Source: CAVSWT01 sp963731745
Lineage (GTDB): Bacteria > Bacteroidota > Ignavibacteria > Ignavibacteriales > Ignavibacteriaceae
DNA: 64,000 nucleotides
Assembly: GCA_963731745.1 (NCBI GenBank)
Contig: CAVSWT010000012.1
Location: forward strand, 124,001-188,000
Reading direction: 5' to 3'
Made by a program: the position numbers and the translations under genes. The notes beneath the pieces are model-generated. The model searched no databases and had not been told where the DNA came from. It worked only from the letters and a program-made list of their open reading frames with translations. Positions 17,554 through 27,153 of the stretch are shown one piece after another. Numbering within the stretch: position 1 is the stretch's first letter; each line of letters begins with the position of its first letter.

Positions 17554-19914
17554 ATGAAAAAAGTAATATCTATAGTTCTTATAGCTGTTATTTCCACTTT
17601 TGCCCAAAGCAAGGACGAAAGCTGGAAATTATATGATGACACAGAAGTTGCCCGCGTCGATATCAGCATTGATGCTGAAGCGCTTGCCTGGCTTTATAAT
17701 GACGATAATATTTTAAGTGATTCTCTTCATTTGGCATCTTTTCATTTCAGAAATAAATATATAGATGAAACAGTTGATTCGGTTGGATTTAGATTAAGAG
17801 GGAACACTTCCAGAAGCGCTAAAAAGAAATCATTTAAAATTTCATTTAATACTTTTGTTTCAGGCAGAGAATTTTACAGCGTTGATAAATTAAATTTAAA
17901 TGGTGAGCACAATGATCCATCAATTATCAGAAGCAAAATTTGCTGGGATCTATTTAATGAAATTGGTGTAGTTTCAAGCAGGTCTTCATATGCAGAAGTA
18001 TATATAAATGACAAATATTATGGCCTATATATTTCCGTTGAACATGTTGATAATGAATTTCTGAAGAAAAATTTTTCTGATGATTCCGGCAATTTATGGA
18101 AATGCCTTTTCCCAGCCGATCTAACTTACATTGGAAGCGATCCGAACTCATATAAGCTTACCGATAATGGAAGGCCGGTTTACGATCTTAAAACAAATGA
18201 AAGCACAGATGATTATTCGCAATTAGCAAGATTAATAAATATTATAACCAAAACACCTGATAATTTATTTTTAGATTCATTGGATAAAATTTTAGATGTT
18301 GCCTCTCTTTTAAAATATTTTGCTGTAAATAATTTAACAGGAAGCTGGGATAATTATTGGTCGCTCATGAATAATTATTATTTATATTATAATCCGGCTA
18401 AAGGTAAATTTGATTTAATTCCCTATGACTATGACAATTCTTTTGGCGTAGATTGGTTTAATATAGATTGGTCTTCCGCAGATCCCTACAATTATCCCAA
18501 AGTGGTTGATGGCTCCAGGCCTTTAGCTGAGCGAATTTTAAACAACGCAGAATTAAAATCACTTTATACACACTTCCTTGATTTCTACAATGAAAATGTT
18601 TTTAAGCTTTCTTTAATGAATTCAAAAATAGACAGCATAAAAAGTATGATTACTCCTTTTGCTGAAGCGGATACTTTTCGAATTAAAGATTATGGATTTT
18701 CAATTGATGATTTTAACCAATCATATTCAAGCGGAAGTTATTCAAATCAGCATGTTAAAAATGGATTGAAACAATTTGTTAACCTTCGTAATAATTCATT
18801 GAAAGCTCAACTTAATTATGGAAATGCTAACCCTATAATTTATTCATTAAATTATTATCCAATTTATCCTAGTGCAAATGACTCTATCCATGTTATAATC
18901 TCAGCCTTTTCACATGCTGGGATAAGTAATGCAGCGATTGAATTCATAAAAGATGGCAGCTCTGATAAGCAAATATATTCGTTAGCGTTCCAGCCAATTT
19001 CAAACAGCAAAAAAGTTGAAGATTCTGACCGATGGGTTGGAACCATTCCTCCGTTGGGAAAAGGGAGTTCAGGGAGTTTTACGGTGAAGATAAAAGACGT
19101 TAATCAAAATGAAGTAGTCTATCCTAACTACAAATCAATAGAAATAAGGACTCCTTCATTAGCAAGTGAGAAACTTATAATTAACGAATTTATGGCAAGC
19201 AATTCAATTACAATTTCCGATAGTGCAGGAGATTTTGATGATTGGATCGAGCTTTATAATCCAACCAATACAGATGTTACATTAAGTGGAATGTATTTAA
19301 CAGACAAACCAGATAATCTTACTAAGTGGCGATTTCCAGGTGATTCCTTAAAAATAAAAGCCCGTGAATATTTAATAATCTGGTGCGATGAAGATCAGGA
19401 ACAAGGAAGTTTTCATACTAATTTTAAATTAAGCGCTGATGGAGAATTTATAGCTTTAACTGAATCAGATGGTGTTACGATAGCTGATTCGATTTCATTT
19501 GGATCGCAAGGAACCGATACATCTTATGGAAGATTTCCTGACGCTGACGATACGTGGCAGTTTTTTTCAAATCCAACTCCGGGAAAATCTAATCTGATTA
19601 CAGGAATAAATGATCAACAAAGTGAAATCCATTCGTTTGAATTAAATCAGAATTTTCCAAATCCTTTTAATCCAACAACTACAATAAAATATTCAATTCC
19701 AGCCTCCTTAAATCTCTCCAACGGAGGAACTCTAACGCAATTAAAAGTTTATGATGTATTGGGAAGAGAAAAAGAAATTCTTGTTAACAAACAACAGCAG
19801 CCAGGAAGTTATGAAGTAAAATTTGATGCAGACAATTACCCTAGTGGGGTTTACTTTTACCAGCTGCAAGCCGGGAATTTTATTCAAACAAAAAAAATGC
19901 TTCTATTAAAATAG
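17554..19914 (+). CDS. Secreted CotH-kinase-like protein with lamin-tail and T9SS sorting domains
   Basis: A signal peptide (1-18) is followed by a CotH domain (~25-400): FRLRGNTSRSAKKKSFKISF, LNLNGEHNDPSIIRSKI, YGLYISVEHVD and PYDYDNSFGVDW, the last matching the metal-binding DxDxxF region. CotH proteins of spore-formers are atypical protein kinases; secreted bacterial homologues in Bacteroidota have unproven roles. Residues ~540-670 are a lamin-tail domain (LIINEFMASNS ... DDWIELYNPTNTDVTLSG). The last ~95 residues are a T9SS type A signal (LNQNFPNPFNPTTTIKYSIP ... KKMLLLK). It should be exported across the outer membrane and kept on or released from the surface. There is no RBS; see the promoter just upstream. 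Confidence 0.92.
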   Translation: MKKVISIVLIAVISTFAQSKDESWKLYDDTEVARVDISIDAEALAWLYNDDNILSDSLHLASFHFRNKYIDETVDSVGFRLRGNTSRSAKKKSFKISFNTFVSGREFYSVDKLNLNGEHNDPSIIRSKICWDLFNEIGVVSSRSSYAEVYINDKYYGLYISVEHVDNEFLKKNFSDDSGNLWKCLFPADLTYIGSDPNSYKLTDNGRPVYDLKTNESTDDYSQLARLINIITKTPDNLFLDSLDKILDVASLLKYFAVNNLTGSWDNYWSLMNNYYLYYNPAKGKFDLIPYDYDNSFGVDWFNIDWSSADPYNYPKVVDGSRPLAERILNNAELKSLYTHFLDFYNENVFKLSLMNSKIDSIKSMITPFAEADTFRIKDYGFSIDDFNQSYSSGSYSNQHVKNGLKQFVNLRNNSLKAQLNYGNANPIIYSLNYYPIYPSANDSIHVIISAFSHAGISNAAIEFIKDGSSDKQIYSLAFQPISNSKKVEDSDRWVGTIPPLGKGSSGSFTVKIKDVNQNEVVYPNYKSIEIRTPSLASEKLIINEFMASNSITISDSAGDFDDWIELYNPTNTDVTLSGMYLTDKPDNLTKWRFPGDSLKIKAREYLIIWCDEDQEQGSFHTNFKLSADGEFIALTESDGVTIADSISFGSQGTDTSYGRFPDADDTWQFFSNPTPGKSNLITGINDQQSEIHSFELNQNFPNPFNPTTTIKYSIPASLNLSNGGTLTQLKVYDVLGREKEILVNKQQQPGSYEVKFDADNYPSGVYFYQLQAGNFIQTKKMLLLK

Positions 19915-20054
19915 AGGTATAAATAATTATAAGATCTTCAAATTTATAAAATATCAAATAATTGAATTGATTAATTATTTGGAGGTTGATTAAAACTCTA
20001 CACCTAAAAATTTCCTTCATTTAATTGGCAATTTACTAATGAGTCTGTTTTTCT

Positions 20055-20062
20055 TATCTTTG
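20055..20062 (+). promoter_or_regulatory. Candidate -7 element (TATCTTTG) upstream of queC
   Basis: TATCTTTG matches the TAnnTTTG element of Bacteroidota promoters and lies 27 bases before the queC start. A good TTTG partner at the usual 19-21 base spacing is not seen, so the call is tentative. Confidence 0.35.
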
Positions 20063-20088
20063 AAGCTTCAAAAAAAGGTCTAACAAAG

Positions 20089-20796
20089 TTGAGTAGTAAA
20101 GTTCCAAAAGCTGTAATAGCAGTTAGTGGTGGAATGGATAGTTGTGTAACTGCTGCCATTGCTGAACAAAAGTATGCTTTAGCTTTTATCCATATTAATT
20201 ATGGGCAGCGAACAGAAACAAGAGAACTAAAATCATTTAATGATATTGCTGATAATTATAATGTGAAAGAAAGGCTTGTAATTGATTTTCAGCATCTTGC
20301 AAAAATTGGAGGCTCATCTTTAACTGATAAAAATATAGAAGTAGCAAAAGCTGATTTAAACAATAAAGAAATTCCATCTTCATACGTGCCTTTTAGAAAT
20401 GCAAATATTTTATCGGCTTGTGTAAGCTGGGCGGAGGTAATAAAAGCAGAAGCAATATTTATCGGAGCTGTGTATGAAGATTCATCCGGTTATCCCGATT
20501 GTCGTCCAGAATTTTTTTCTGCATTTGAAAAAATGATAGACGTTGGAACAAAACCGGAAACAAAAATTAAAATATATACACCAATTATAAATCTTTCTAA
20601 ATCTGAAATTGTTCAAAAAGGAATTGAGGTTAATGCACCGCTTCACTTAACATGGTCATGTTATCAAAATGAAGATGAAGCATGTGGAGTTTGCGATAGC
20701 TGTGCTTTACGTTTACGAGGATTTCAAATGGCCGGGATTGAAGATCCAATTCCATATAAAATCAGACCAGAATATTTTGATAAAGTTAAAAATTAA
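20089..20796 (+). CDS. queC: 7-cyano-7-deazaguanine synthase QueC
   Basis: Converts 7-carboxy-7-deazaguanine to preQ0 with ATP and ammonia, in queuosine biosynthesis. 235 aa, the normal length. The N-terminal PP-loop is AVSGGMDSC; HINYGQRT follows; FRNANILSA is the family motif. The zinc-binding cysteines are in SCYQNEDEACGVCDSCALR. The start is a TTG at 20089 (AAAGG about ten bases upstream), because the next in-frame Met lies inside the PP-loop. queF follows 47 bp downstream. queD and queE are not in the window. Confidence 0.96.
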   Translation: MSSKVPKAVIAVSGGMDSCVTAAIAEQKYALAFIHINYGQRTETRELKSFNDIADNYNVKERLVIDFQHLAKIGGSSLTDKNIEVAKADLNNKEIPSSYVPFRNANILSACVSWAEVIKAEAIFIGAVYEDSSGYPDCRPEFFSAFEKMIDVGTKPETKIKIYTPIINLSKSEIVQKGIEVNAPLHLTWSCYQNEDEACGVCDSCALRLRGFQMAGIEDPIPYKIRPEYFDKVKN

Positions 20797-20843
20797 TCTT
20801 TATCTATTAATTACCATTAAAAATTAACTAAACTAAAATCACA

Positions 20844-21221
20844 ATGAGCGACAAAATAAAATTATTAGAAGTGTTCGATAATAAATATCCTGACAGAGAC
20901 TACACTGTTATTCATGAAGCTCCGGAATTTACTTCTGTCTGCCCTAAAACCGGCCAGCCTGATTTTGCAACGATAACTTTGGAATATATTCCTGATAAAC
21001 TATGTATAGAATTAAAGTCATTAAAGTTTTATTATAACTCATACAGAAATGATGGAATTTATTTTGAGAGTGTCACAAATCAAATTTTAGATGATCTTGT
21101 GGAAGTCTCAAAGCCAAGGTTTATGCGGATAACAGCTGACTTTAATGTTCGCGGCGGAATCGGTTCCATCGTAGAAGTAGAATATGCTAAAGAGGATTAT
21201 TATTCAGATAAATTTAAATAA
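20844..21221 (+). CDS. queF: NADPH-dependent preQ0 reductase QueF (short type)
   Basis: Reduces the nitrile of preQ0 to the aminomethyl of preQ1, the step after QueC. 125 aa, the single-domain tunnel-fold (YkvM) type. The catalytic Cys33 forms a thioimide with substrate and lies in FTSVCPKTGQPDFATI. LELKSLKFYYNSYRN-like sequence (IELKSLKFYYNSYRNDGI) and the C-terminal RFMRITADFNVRGGI match the family. It follows queC on the same strand and is very likely in its operon. Confidence 0.96.
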   Translation: MSDKIKLLEVFDNKYPDRDYTVIHEAPEFTSVCPKTGQPDFATITLEYIPDKLCIELKSLKFYYNSYRNDGIYFESVTNQILDDLVEVSKPRFMRITADFNVRGGIGSIVEVEYAKEDYYSDKFK

Positions 21222-21250
21222 TTTAATTTTGAAATTATTATAAAGAATAT

Positions 21251-23821
21251 ATGCCCGAAAAAATTGAATTAAAAAATGATTTTCTTAAAAAGAAAGAAGA
21301 ACTTTTCCAAAATAGTTCGTTGAGAAAAGATTCACTTCTGTTTTGCAAAACGCATACTTTACTGGTGGAAAATTATATAAAGGATTTAGCCAAAGGGGAA
21401 AAATATAAGTTTGCATTAGCTTCAGCAGGAAGTTTTAGCCGGCATGAACTCTCACCTTACTCAGACATAGATTTAATGTTTATTTCAGAATCTTTCGATC
21501 ATCATGATGATGATATTACTGAATTGGTAAAACTTTTTTGGGATAGCGGCATTGAAGCTTCTCATACTGTTAGAGATTTTACGGATATTAAAAAATATTT
21601 AAAAGAAGATTTACATACATTCACACAATTTTTTGAAACCAAATTTTTGGTTGGTTCACAAGAAATCTATGATAAATGGAACAAAGAAATTTTTGCATCT
21701 CTAAATCCTAAAAGCATAAACATTCTTTTCAATGATTTTTTTGAAGACATTCATGACCGATATGAGAAGTACGGCGATTCTCCCAAAGTTTTAGAGCCCA
21801 ATGTAAAATTATCTGCCGGGGGATTGAGAGATTTTCAGGCTATTGAATGGATGTACATCTTAAAAAATAAATCTCTTATAACTAAAAATGATGAAACTAC
21901 TCAAGCAGAAGCAATTGTTAAAATTTTAAGAGAACAAAATTATACCACTGAAAATGAGTGTGAAAGATTACTTCATAGTTACGCGTTGATATTACAGGTT
22001 CGAAACTTAATACATTTATTTTCTAAGCAAAAAAATGACAGATTTGAATTTAATCTACAACAGAAAGTATCTAATTTCTTAGTTCATAGAAAAGATTCAT
22101 TAGCCGTTTTTATGCATGAGTACTTTAAATCGGCTAATGTTATTAATCGCTTTTCGAAATCAATGATAAAAATCTTCCAGGAAGAAATTTCAAACCCATT
22201 GCCGGATTCCCTCAGCATACAATTAGACGATGATTTTATAATCAAAGGAAAAACAATTTTTTATGTTAGCGAAAAAGAACCTTCTCTCTCCGATATATTG
22301 AGAGGTTTTTATTACCGCGGTTTGTATAGCGCTCACTTTGATGAAAGTTTTAGATCACTAATTATTGAAATAGTAGAACAAAAAGGATATCTGGAAATAA
22401 GCGAATCAACTTCATCGGTCTTTTTTAGAGAAATTTTGAAGCTGCCTAAAAATGTCGGCCAGACATTATCTGTAATGAATGAGCTTGGAGTTTTGTCATC
22501 ATTCCTTCCGGAGTTTGAAGATTTGATAGGATTTTTACAGCATGGTGTTTATCATTGTTATACAGCAGACGAGCACACCTTAACCACTATCAAAAATTTA
22601 GAGATGCTTGAAAAAGATACTTCACCTTTGGGCAAAATATATAACAATCTAAAGAATAGGGAAATTCTTCATCTCGGATTATTATTTCATGATATAGCAA
22701 AACCAATTAATATTTCTGGTCATGAAATTATAGGAGCGGAAATGGCTTCATCTATCATGAGCAGGCTTGGTTACAGCGATGAAGAAATTGAGCATGTTAC
22801 ATTTCTAGTCCGCAATCATTTAGTGATGGAGCAAGTTGCTTTTCGTAGAAATTTAAATGATCCCGAAACACTAAATAATTTTACATCAAGATTTAATTCA
22901 GTTGAAGATCTTGAGCTTCTTTATCTTGTTACGTACGCAGATCTGTCTGCAGTTAATCCGGCAGTTTGGACATCATGGAAAAGCGATTTGCTTTCGGAAC
23001 TGTATATGAAAACGCGGTCAATGCTGGATGAACAAATCAGCGGCGAAGAATTAATTAAATCATCCACATACATTGTCCCTAAAGAAATTAGTAAACATTC
23101 ACCCATGATTAATGAATCTCACGTTCAAGAGCACATAAATTCTATCAACGATATTGCTTATGCGCATCAATTTTCAGATCAGGAAATTGCAAAGCATGTT
23201 GAAGAAATTCAAAAGGGCGATGTAATATCATCATTGTTTACAGAACTAAATGATTTTACAAATGTAACAGTAATTACAAAAGATTTCCCTTCTTTACTTT
23301 CAAAACTTTGCGGAGTTTTCTCAATAAATGATGCAAATATACATGACGCAAAAATATTCACGCGTAAAGACGGAATTATAATAGACACTTTCAATCTATC
23401 TGATTTTAGAACCGGTAGGAAAATTGAACCTCAGCGCTACGATAAAATTAGTAAAGATTTAAAATCTGTAGTTTCAGGTATGATGCAGCTGAATCAGGAA
23501 TTTGCCAAGATGAAAACGCGCTGGTGGCGAATTGAAAATAAATTTTTTAAGCGTTCAGGCAAAATTAAAGTTGTATTTGAAAAGCATAAGACTTATACAA
23601 TAATTGATATTTATTCTCCGGATAGGCTTGGATTTTTATACCAGGTAACTAATAAAATGAATGAACTTGGTTTAATGATATACTTTGCAAAAATTGCAAC
23701 AAGAGGTGATGATATTGTGGATGCCTTTTATGTGTTAAACCGTAACGGCAAAAAAATCTCTATAAATGATTACGAATTCATAAAAGAAGAATTGACTGAA
23801 ACTATAAATCAAATGCTATAG
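21251..23821 (+). CDS. glnD: [Protein-PII] uridylyltransferase GlnD-like
   Basis: 856 aa with the GlnD order. The nucleotidyltransferase motif is AGSFSRHELSPYSDIDLMFI (Gly60-Ser61, Asp72, Asp74), followed by the GlnD UTase-linker region (LSAGGLRDFQAIEW). An HD domain (LLFHDIAKPINISGHE, ~476) gives uridylyl-removing activity. Two ACT domains occupy ~675-740 and ~785-850. In proteobacteria GlnD modifies PII proteins according to glutamine level. No PII gene is in the window, so the target is inferred from family only. It follows queF by 29 bp and is followed by murI with 8 bp between. Confidence 0.93.
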   Translation: MPEKIELKNDFLKKKEELFQNSSLRKDSLLFCKTHTLLVENYIKDLAKGEKYKFALASAGSFSRHELSPYSDIDLMFISESFDHHDDDITELVKLFWDSGIEASHTVRDFTDIKKYLKEDLHTFTQFFETKFLVGSQEIYDKWNKEIFASLNPKSINILFNDFFEDIHDRYEKYGDSPKVLEPNVKLSAGGLRDFQAIEWMYILKNKSLITKNDETTQAEAIVKILREQNYTTENECERLLHSYALILQVRNLIHLFSKQKNDRFEFNLQQKVSNFLVHRKDSLAVFMHEYFKSANVINRFSKSMIKIFQEEISNPLPDSLSIQLDDDFIIKGKTIFYVSEKEPSLSDILRGFYYRGLYSAHFDESFRSLIIEIVEQKGYLEISESTSSVFFREILKLPKNVGQTLSVMNELGVLSSFLPEFEDLIGFLQHGVYHCYTADEHTLTTIKNLEMLEKDTSPLGKIYNNLKNREILHLGLLFHDIAKPINISGHEIIGAEMASSIMSRLGYSDEEIEHVTFLVRNHLVMEQVAFRRNLNDPETLNNFTSRFNSVEDLELLYLVTYADLSAVNPAVWTSWKSDLLSELYMKTRSMLDEQISGEELIKSSTYIVPKEISKHSPMINESHVQEHINSINDIAYAHQFSDQEIAKHVEEIQKGDVISSLFTELNDFTNVTVITKDFPSLLSKLCGVFSINDANIHDAKIFTRKDGIIIDTFNLSDFRTGRKIEPQRYDKISKDLKSVVSGMMQLNQEFAKMKTRWWRIENKFFKRSGKIKVVFEKHKTYTIIDIYSPDRLGFLYQVTNKMNELGLMIYFAKIATRGDDIVDAFYVLNRNGKKISINDYEFIKEELTETINQML

Positions 23822-23829
23822 GTAACAGA

Positions 23830-24660
23830 TTGAACTTCATGGAAAAAGAAAAACCGGTTGGCGTTTTTGATTCAGGTATTGGCGGATTAACAGTTGTAAA
23901 AAGAATTGCTTCAACTTTACCGCTGGAAAATATTGTTTATTTTGGAGATACTGCCCGTGTTCCTTACGGCTCAAAATCAAATGCGACCGTTATTGAATAT
24001 TCGATGCAAGACGCTAAATTTTTAATTAACAAAAATGTGAAAGCTATAGTTGTCGCATGTAATACAGCTTCTTCCACAGCACTTGGGGAACTTAAAAAAA
24101 ATTTTAATATTCCCATAATTGGAATGATTGAACCGGGTGCAGAAATGGCAGCCAAAGAAACAAAGAACGGCCGTATAGGAGTTATTGGGACAAGAGCAAC
24201 AATTAATAATAAAGCTTATTCAACTGAATTAAAAAAAATTGATAAGAAATTTTTTGTCTACGAAAAAGCATGTCCGTTGTTTGTACCTTTAGCTGAAGAA
24301 GGCTGGACTAAACACAAAGCGACATATGAAATCGCTGAAGAATATTTAAAAGAATTACGAGAATTAAAAATTGATACTTTAGTTTTAGGATGTACACATT
24401 ACCCAATATTATCTGAAGTAATTCAAGAAGTGATTGGTAAAGATGTAGCATTAATTGATTCCGGAATTGCCTCTGCAGAAGTAGTAAAAAAAGAATTAAA
24501 TAGAATTGGTTTCGAAACGAATTCAAATAGTCAGGGCAGGCAAAGCTTTTATGTCAGCGATCTACCGGTAAAATTTAAAGAGGTTGCAGAACTATTTTTA
24601 GGTAATGAAATTAATGATATTCAAAAAGTTGATCTTGAAGTTCTTACAGATTCTTTGTGA
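23830..24660 (+). CDS. murI: Glutamate racemase
   Basis: Interconverts L- and D-glutamate for peptidoglycan. The N-terminal motif is VGVFDSGIGGLTVV. The two catalytic cysteines lie in VVACNTASST and LVLGCTHYPIL. About 273-276 aa, the usual size. Start choice: TTG at 23830 has an AGG seven bases upstream (overlapping the glnD stop), while ATG at 23839 lies three codons inside with no good RBS; either gives a complete enzyme. Translation is probably coupled to glnD. The last 40 bp overlap the opposite-strand STAS gene. Confidence 0.96.
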   Translation: MNFMEKEKPVGVFDSGIGGLTVVKRIASTLPLENIVYFGDTARVPYGSKSNATVIEYSMQDAKFLINKNVKAIVVACNTASSTALGELKKNFNIPIIGMIEPGAEMAAKETKNGRIGVIGTRATINNKAYSTELKKIDKKFFVYEKACPLFVPLAEEGWTKHKATYEIAEEYLKELRELKIDTLVLGCTHYPILSEVIQEVIGKDVALIDSGIASAEVVKKELNRIGFETNSNSQGRQSFYVSDLPVKFKEVAELFLGNEINDIQKVDLEVLTDSL

Positions 24661-25073
24661 ATTATTTTTTCCTGTTCTTGCTTTAATACTTCATCCCTTT
24701 TTTTAAGTTTTACTTGAGGAACAGAATTCAGCTCATCAAAAAATTTTAGTGCATTTTCCATCGATTCAAAAACATCAAATAATTTTAATGTACCTGTTAC
24801 ATGAAGCATATCATAAGCAAAAGTCTTTGGAGAGATTAAGACTAATTTTCCATTAACAGTTCTCATTTTTTTAAGAGCAACAACTATAGTCCCCAAAAAT
24901 GTTGAATCCATATAAGCGCAGCTGCTTAAATCGACTATCATTTTAATACAACCGTTGTCGATCTCATTTGATAAAATTGTCTTAAAATCTAAAGCTTCTT
25001 TCATTGTTGCACGAGTTATATTTACAACTTCAATAACTACGTCTTCGTACAGTTCTTTAATAAAATCTCCCAA
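24621..25073 (-). CDS. STAS-domain protein (anti-sigma factor antagonist-like)
   Basis: 150 aa. Residues ~10-110 form a STAS domain of the SpoIIAA/RsbV kind: VIEVVNITRATMKEAL, KMIVDLSSCAYMDSTFLG and LKLFDVFESMENALKFF. The Ser after Asp in CAYMDSTFLG is in the position phosphorylated by partner kinases in anti-anti-sigma factors. A basic/acidic C-terminal tail of about 35 residues follows. No anti-sigma kinase or sigma factor gene is adjacent. Its 3' end overlaps murI by 40 bp on the other strand. Confidence 0.88.
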   Translation of the reverse strand: MGDFIKELYEDVVIEVVNITRATMKEALDFKTILSNEIDNGCIKMIVDLSSCAYMDSTFLGTIVVALKKMRTVNGKLVLISPKTFAYDMLHVTGTLKLFDVFESMENALKFFDELNSVPQVKLKKRDEVLKQEQEKIIHKESVRTSRSTF

Positions 25074-25163
25074 TAGTAACCCATATAATTAGTTAAACAT
25101 TCTTAATATATTATCGATTAAATTTTACACAAGTTTATTATTTCCACAAAAAAGGCATTATTT

Positions 25164-25421
25164 ATGTTAAATTATTTAATACCGCGATTAGAAAATCTAA
25201 TTGATGCTTTAAAAAGTGATTTTAGATTGATTGCAAAAAAAAGAAGGGATGATGAATGGAAACGTGATCACTACAGATATATTTTTACAGTACATAGCCA
25301 GAGGATTTATAATGTACTAAACACTTCACTTACAGATTTACCTGCGGCAAGTGTTCAGAAATCTACCAGGGAAGAATTAATCGTATTGAGAAAGATGATT
25401 GATAAAATGATTGAAGAATAA
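25164..25421 (+). CDS. Small protein of unknown function, 85 aa
   Basis: Not recognised. An all-helical, highly charged soluble protein with no signal peptide; MLNYLIPRLENLIDALK begins an amphipathic helix and the end (LIVLRKMIDKMIEE) is another. It lies between the divergent STAS gene and the convergent asparaginase gene. AAAGG lies about ten bases upstream of the ATG. The good codon run and sensible composition support a real gene. Confidence 0.6.
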   Translation: MLNYLIPRLENLIDALKSDFRLIAKKRRDDEWKRDHYRYIFTVHSQRIYNVLNTSLTDLPAASVQKSTREELIVLRKMIDKMIEE

Positions 25422-25433
25422 AGTTAAACGGAT

Positions 25434-26408
25434 TTAATTTTCAAACAACTTTTTTAATTTGTTTTTATTTTTAGTTGTGCCGAGTGCGATCATCAATTTA
25501 ATTCTTGCTTTCTGTCCGTTAAGATAATCTGCAAAAATAACCCCTAATTTATAAAGCCATTTGCCAGCTCCAGGATAACTATAAATATCTTCAATCTCTC
25601 CAGCCGGGCAGCGTGAAACAAGCACCACAGGAATTCCTTTTTCAACCGCATATTTGATTCCATTAAAAGCAGCAGGCGGAACATTACCGACGCCAAGAGC
25701 TTCCACAACGATTCCTTCAACATCACTGTCTGCAGAAAATTTGAAAAACTTTTCATCCATTCCGGCATACACTGTTAACAAATCCACATTAGTAACAATT
25801 TTTTCTGTTTCAATTATTTCCAGCTTTCTCGGCATTCTATTTAAAAAAACTCTTCCATTTTGAATAAAACCCAGCGCTCCAAAATCAAGACTGTGGAATG
25901 TATCTATTTCATCTGTGTATGTTTTCGTTACTTCGCTTGCGGCATTTATTTCACCATTTAGGCAAACTAATACGCCAAGATTTTTACAGTTTTCATTTAA
26001 GCAAATATGTATTGCGTCAATTAAATTTCTCGGGCCATCCCAATCAGGCTCAGAGCTATTTTTCATAGAACCGATTATGACTATTGGGATTTCAGTTTTA
26101 ATTGTTAAATCTAAAAAGTAGGCTGTTTCCTCTAAGGTATCTGTTCCATGTGTTACAATTACGCCATCGTATTGCTGTTTAAAGATTTTTTCTTTTATTT
26201 TTTTTGAAAGGTCAAACATCAAATCTGGTGTCATATGCGGGCCCGGATATTTCCCAAAATCATAACACGAAATTTTAGCAAGGTTTTTTGCTTCGGGAAT
26301 TTTATCAAGTAATTCCATACCGGAATAACGAGGTATTGCACCTCCGGTTGATTTATCAATTTTCATTGAAAAGGTGCCGCCGGTAAAAACTATTAAAATC
26401 TTTTTCAT
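25434..26408 (-). CDS. ansA: L-asparaginase family amidohydrolase
   Basis: Hydrolyses asparagine to aspartate and ammonia. Both catalytic Thr motifs are present: IVFTGGTFSM (first Thr of the TGGT motif near residue 9-12) and VIVTHGTDTLEETAYFL with the TDT/Lys-partner region (~88). VVEALGVGNVPP and VLVSRCPAGEIEDIY in the C-terminal domain match type I enzymes. 324 aa, with no signal peptide, so it is cytoplasmic (type I/AnsA-like). It is convergent with the 85-aa gene, 12 bp apart. Confidence 0.92.
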   Translation of the reverse strand: MKKILIVFTGGTFSMKIDKSTGGAIPRYSGMELLDKIPEAKNLAKISCYDFGKYPGPHMTPDLMFDLSKKIKEKIFKQQYDGVIVTHGTDTLEETAYFLDLTIKTEIPIVIIGSMKNSSEPDWDGPRNLIDAIHICLNENCKNLGVLVCLNGEINAASEVTKTYTDEIDTFHSLDFGALGFIQNGRVFLNRMPRKLEIIETEKIVTNVDLLTVYAGMDEKFFKFSADSDVEGIVVEALGVGNVPPAAFNGIKYAVEKGIPVVLVSRCPAGEIEDIYSYPGAGKWLYKLGVIFADYLNGQKARIKLMIALGTTKNKNKLKKLFEN

Positions 26409-26526
26409 AAACTAAAAATTGAAAATTGCTAAATACTATTAAATATTGTCATAAACTTAAGAAAATTAATGAAAAGGCGAACATAAGAAATTTTCAACTT
26501 TTAAAATTACCAAAAATAAATTTACC

Positions 26527-26557
26527 TTGAAGCAATTATTTTTTAGAGTTATCTTTG
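26527..26557 (+). promoter_or_regulatory. Bacteroidota-type promoter of nfu
   Basis: TTG at 26527-26529, then 20 bases, then TATCTTTG at 26550-26557: an exact TAnnTTTG with correct spacing. The predicted start of transcription near 26563 leaves a short leader with AGGAG at ~26573 before the ATG at 26584. Confidence 0.65.
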
Positions 26558-26583
26558 TGATAAATTAATCCCAGGAGAAAATT

Positions 26584-27126
26584 ATGTTAATGGTAGAAGA
26601 TGTTGATTTAACGCCTAATCCACAGGCTTTAAAATTTATATTGAATGAAAAATTATTGAGTGCTGAATCAAGACAATTTGAAAATAAAGATGCCGCCCTG
26701 GACGATCCTTTGGCTAAGGGTATTTTTGAAATTGAAGGCGTTGTATCTGTTTTTTATATGGATAAATTTGTTACTATTGAAAAATCAAAAGAAACCAATT
26801 GGTCGCAAATTCAGCGGCCATTCATTAATTTTTTGAAGAGCTTTGATAAAAATTTAATCCCGCCGGAAAAAGATGTTAAACCTTTGGATGAAAATGCAGA
26901 TGAGATAATGAAAAAGGTCAATCAATTGCTGGACAAACTTGTAAGGCCTGCTTTAGCTGGGGACGGCGGCGGATTACAAGTGCTTGGGATTGAGGGAAAC
27001 ACAATTAAAATTCGATATCAAGGGGCTTGCGGCAGCTGTCCAAGTTCTATAAGCGGAACTCTTATGGCAATTGAAGGTTTATTGAAACGGGATATAAATC
27101 CGGCACTGGAAGTTGTTTCTGCTTAA
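26584..27126 (+). CDS. Nfu-type iron-sulfur cluster scaffold/carrier
   Basis: 180 aa with an N-terminal Nfu_N domain (~1-90; TPNPQALKFILNEKL) and a C-terminal NifU-like domain (~105-180). The cluster-binding CxxC is in YQGACGSCPSSISGTL. Such proteins carry Fe-S clusters to apo-enzymes. AGGAG sits seven bases upstream of the ATG. A second ATG two codons in is less well placed. It is monocistronic by spacing: its promoter is just upstream and a long hairpin just downstream. Confidence 0.93.
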   Translation: MLMVEDVDLTPNPQALKFILNEKLLSAESRQFENKDAALDDPLAKGIFEIEGVVSVFYMDKFVTIEKSKETNWSQIQRPFINFLKSFDKNLIPPEKDVKPLDENADEIMKKVNQLLDKLVRPALAGDGGGLQVLGIEGNTIKIRYQGACGSCPSSISGTLMAIEGLLKRDINPALEVVSA

Positions 27127-27153
27127 AAGTTTTGTTTGCTTATAGCTTTGCCA

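Noticed and set aside
19955..19981. CAAATAATT/AATTATTTG hairpin after the CotH gene as a terminator
   Set aside because: Weak AT stem and no T-run on the plus strand; not enough to call.
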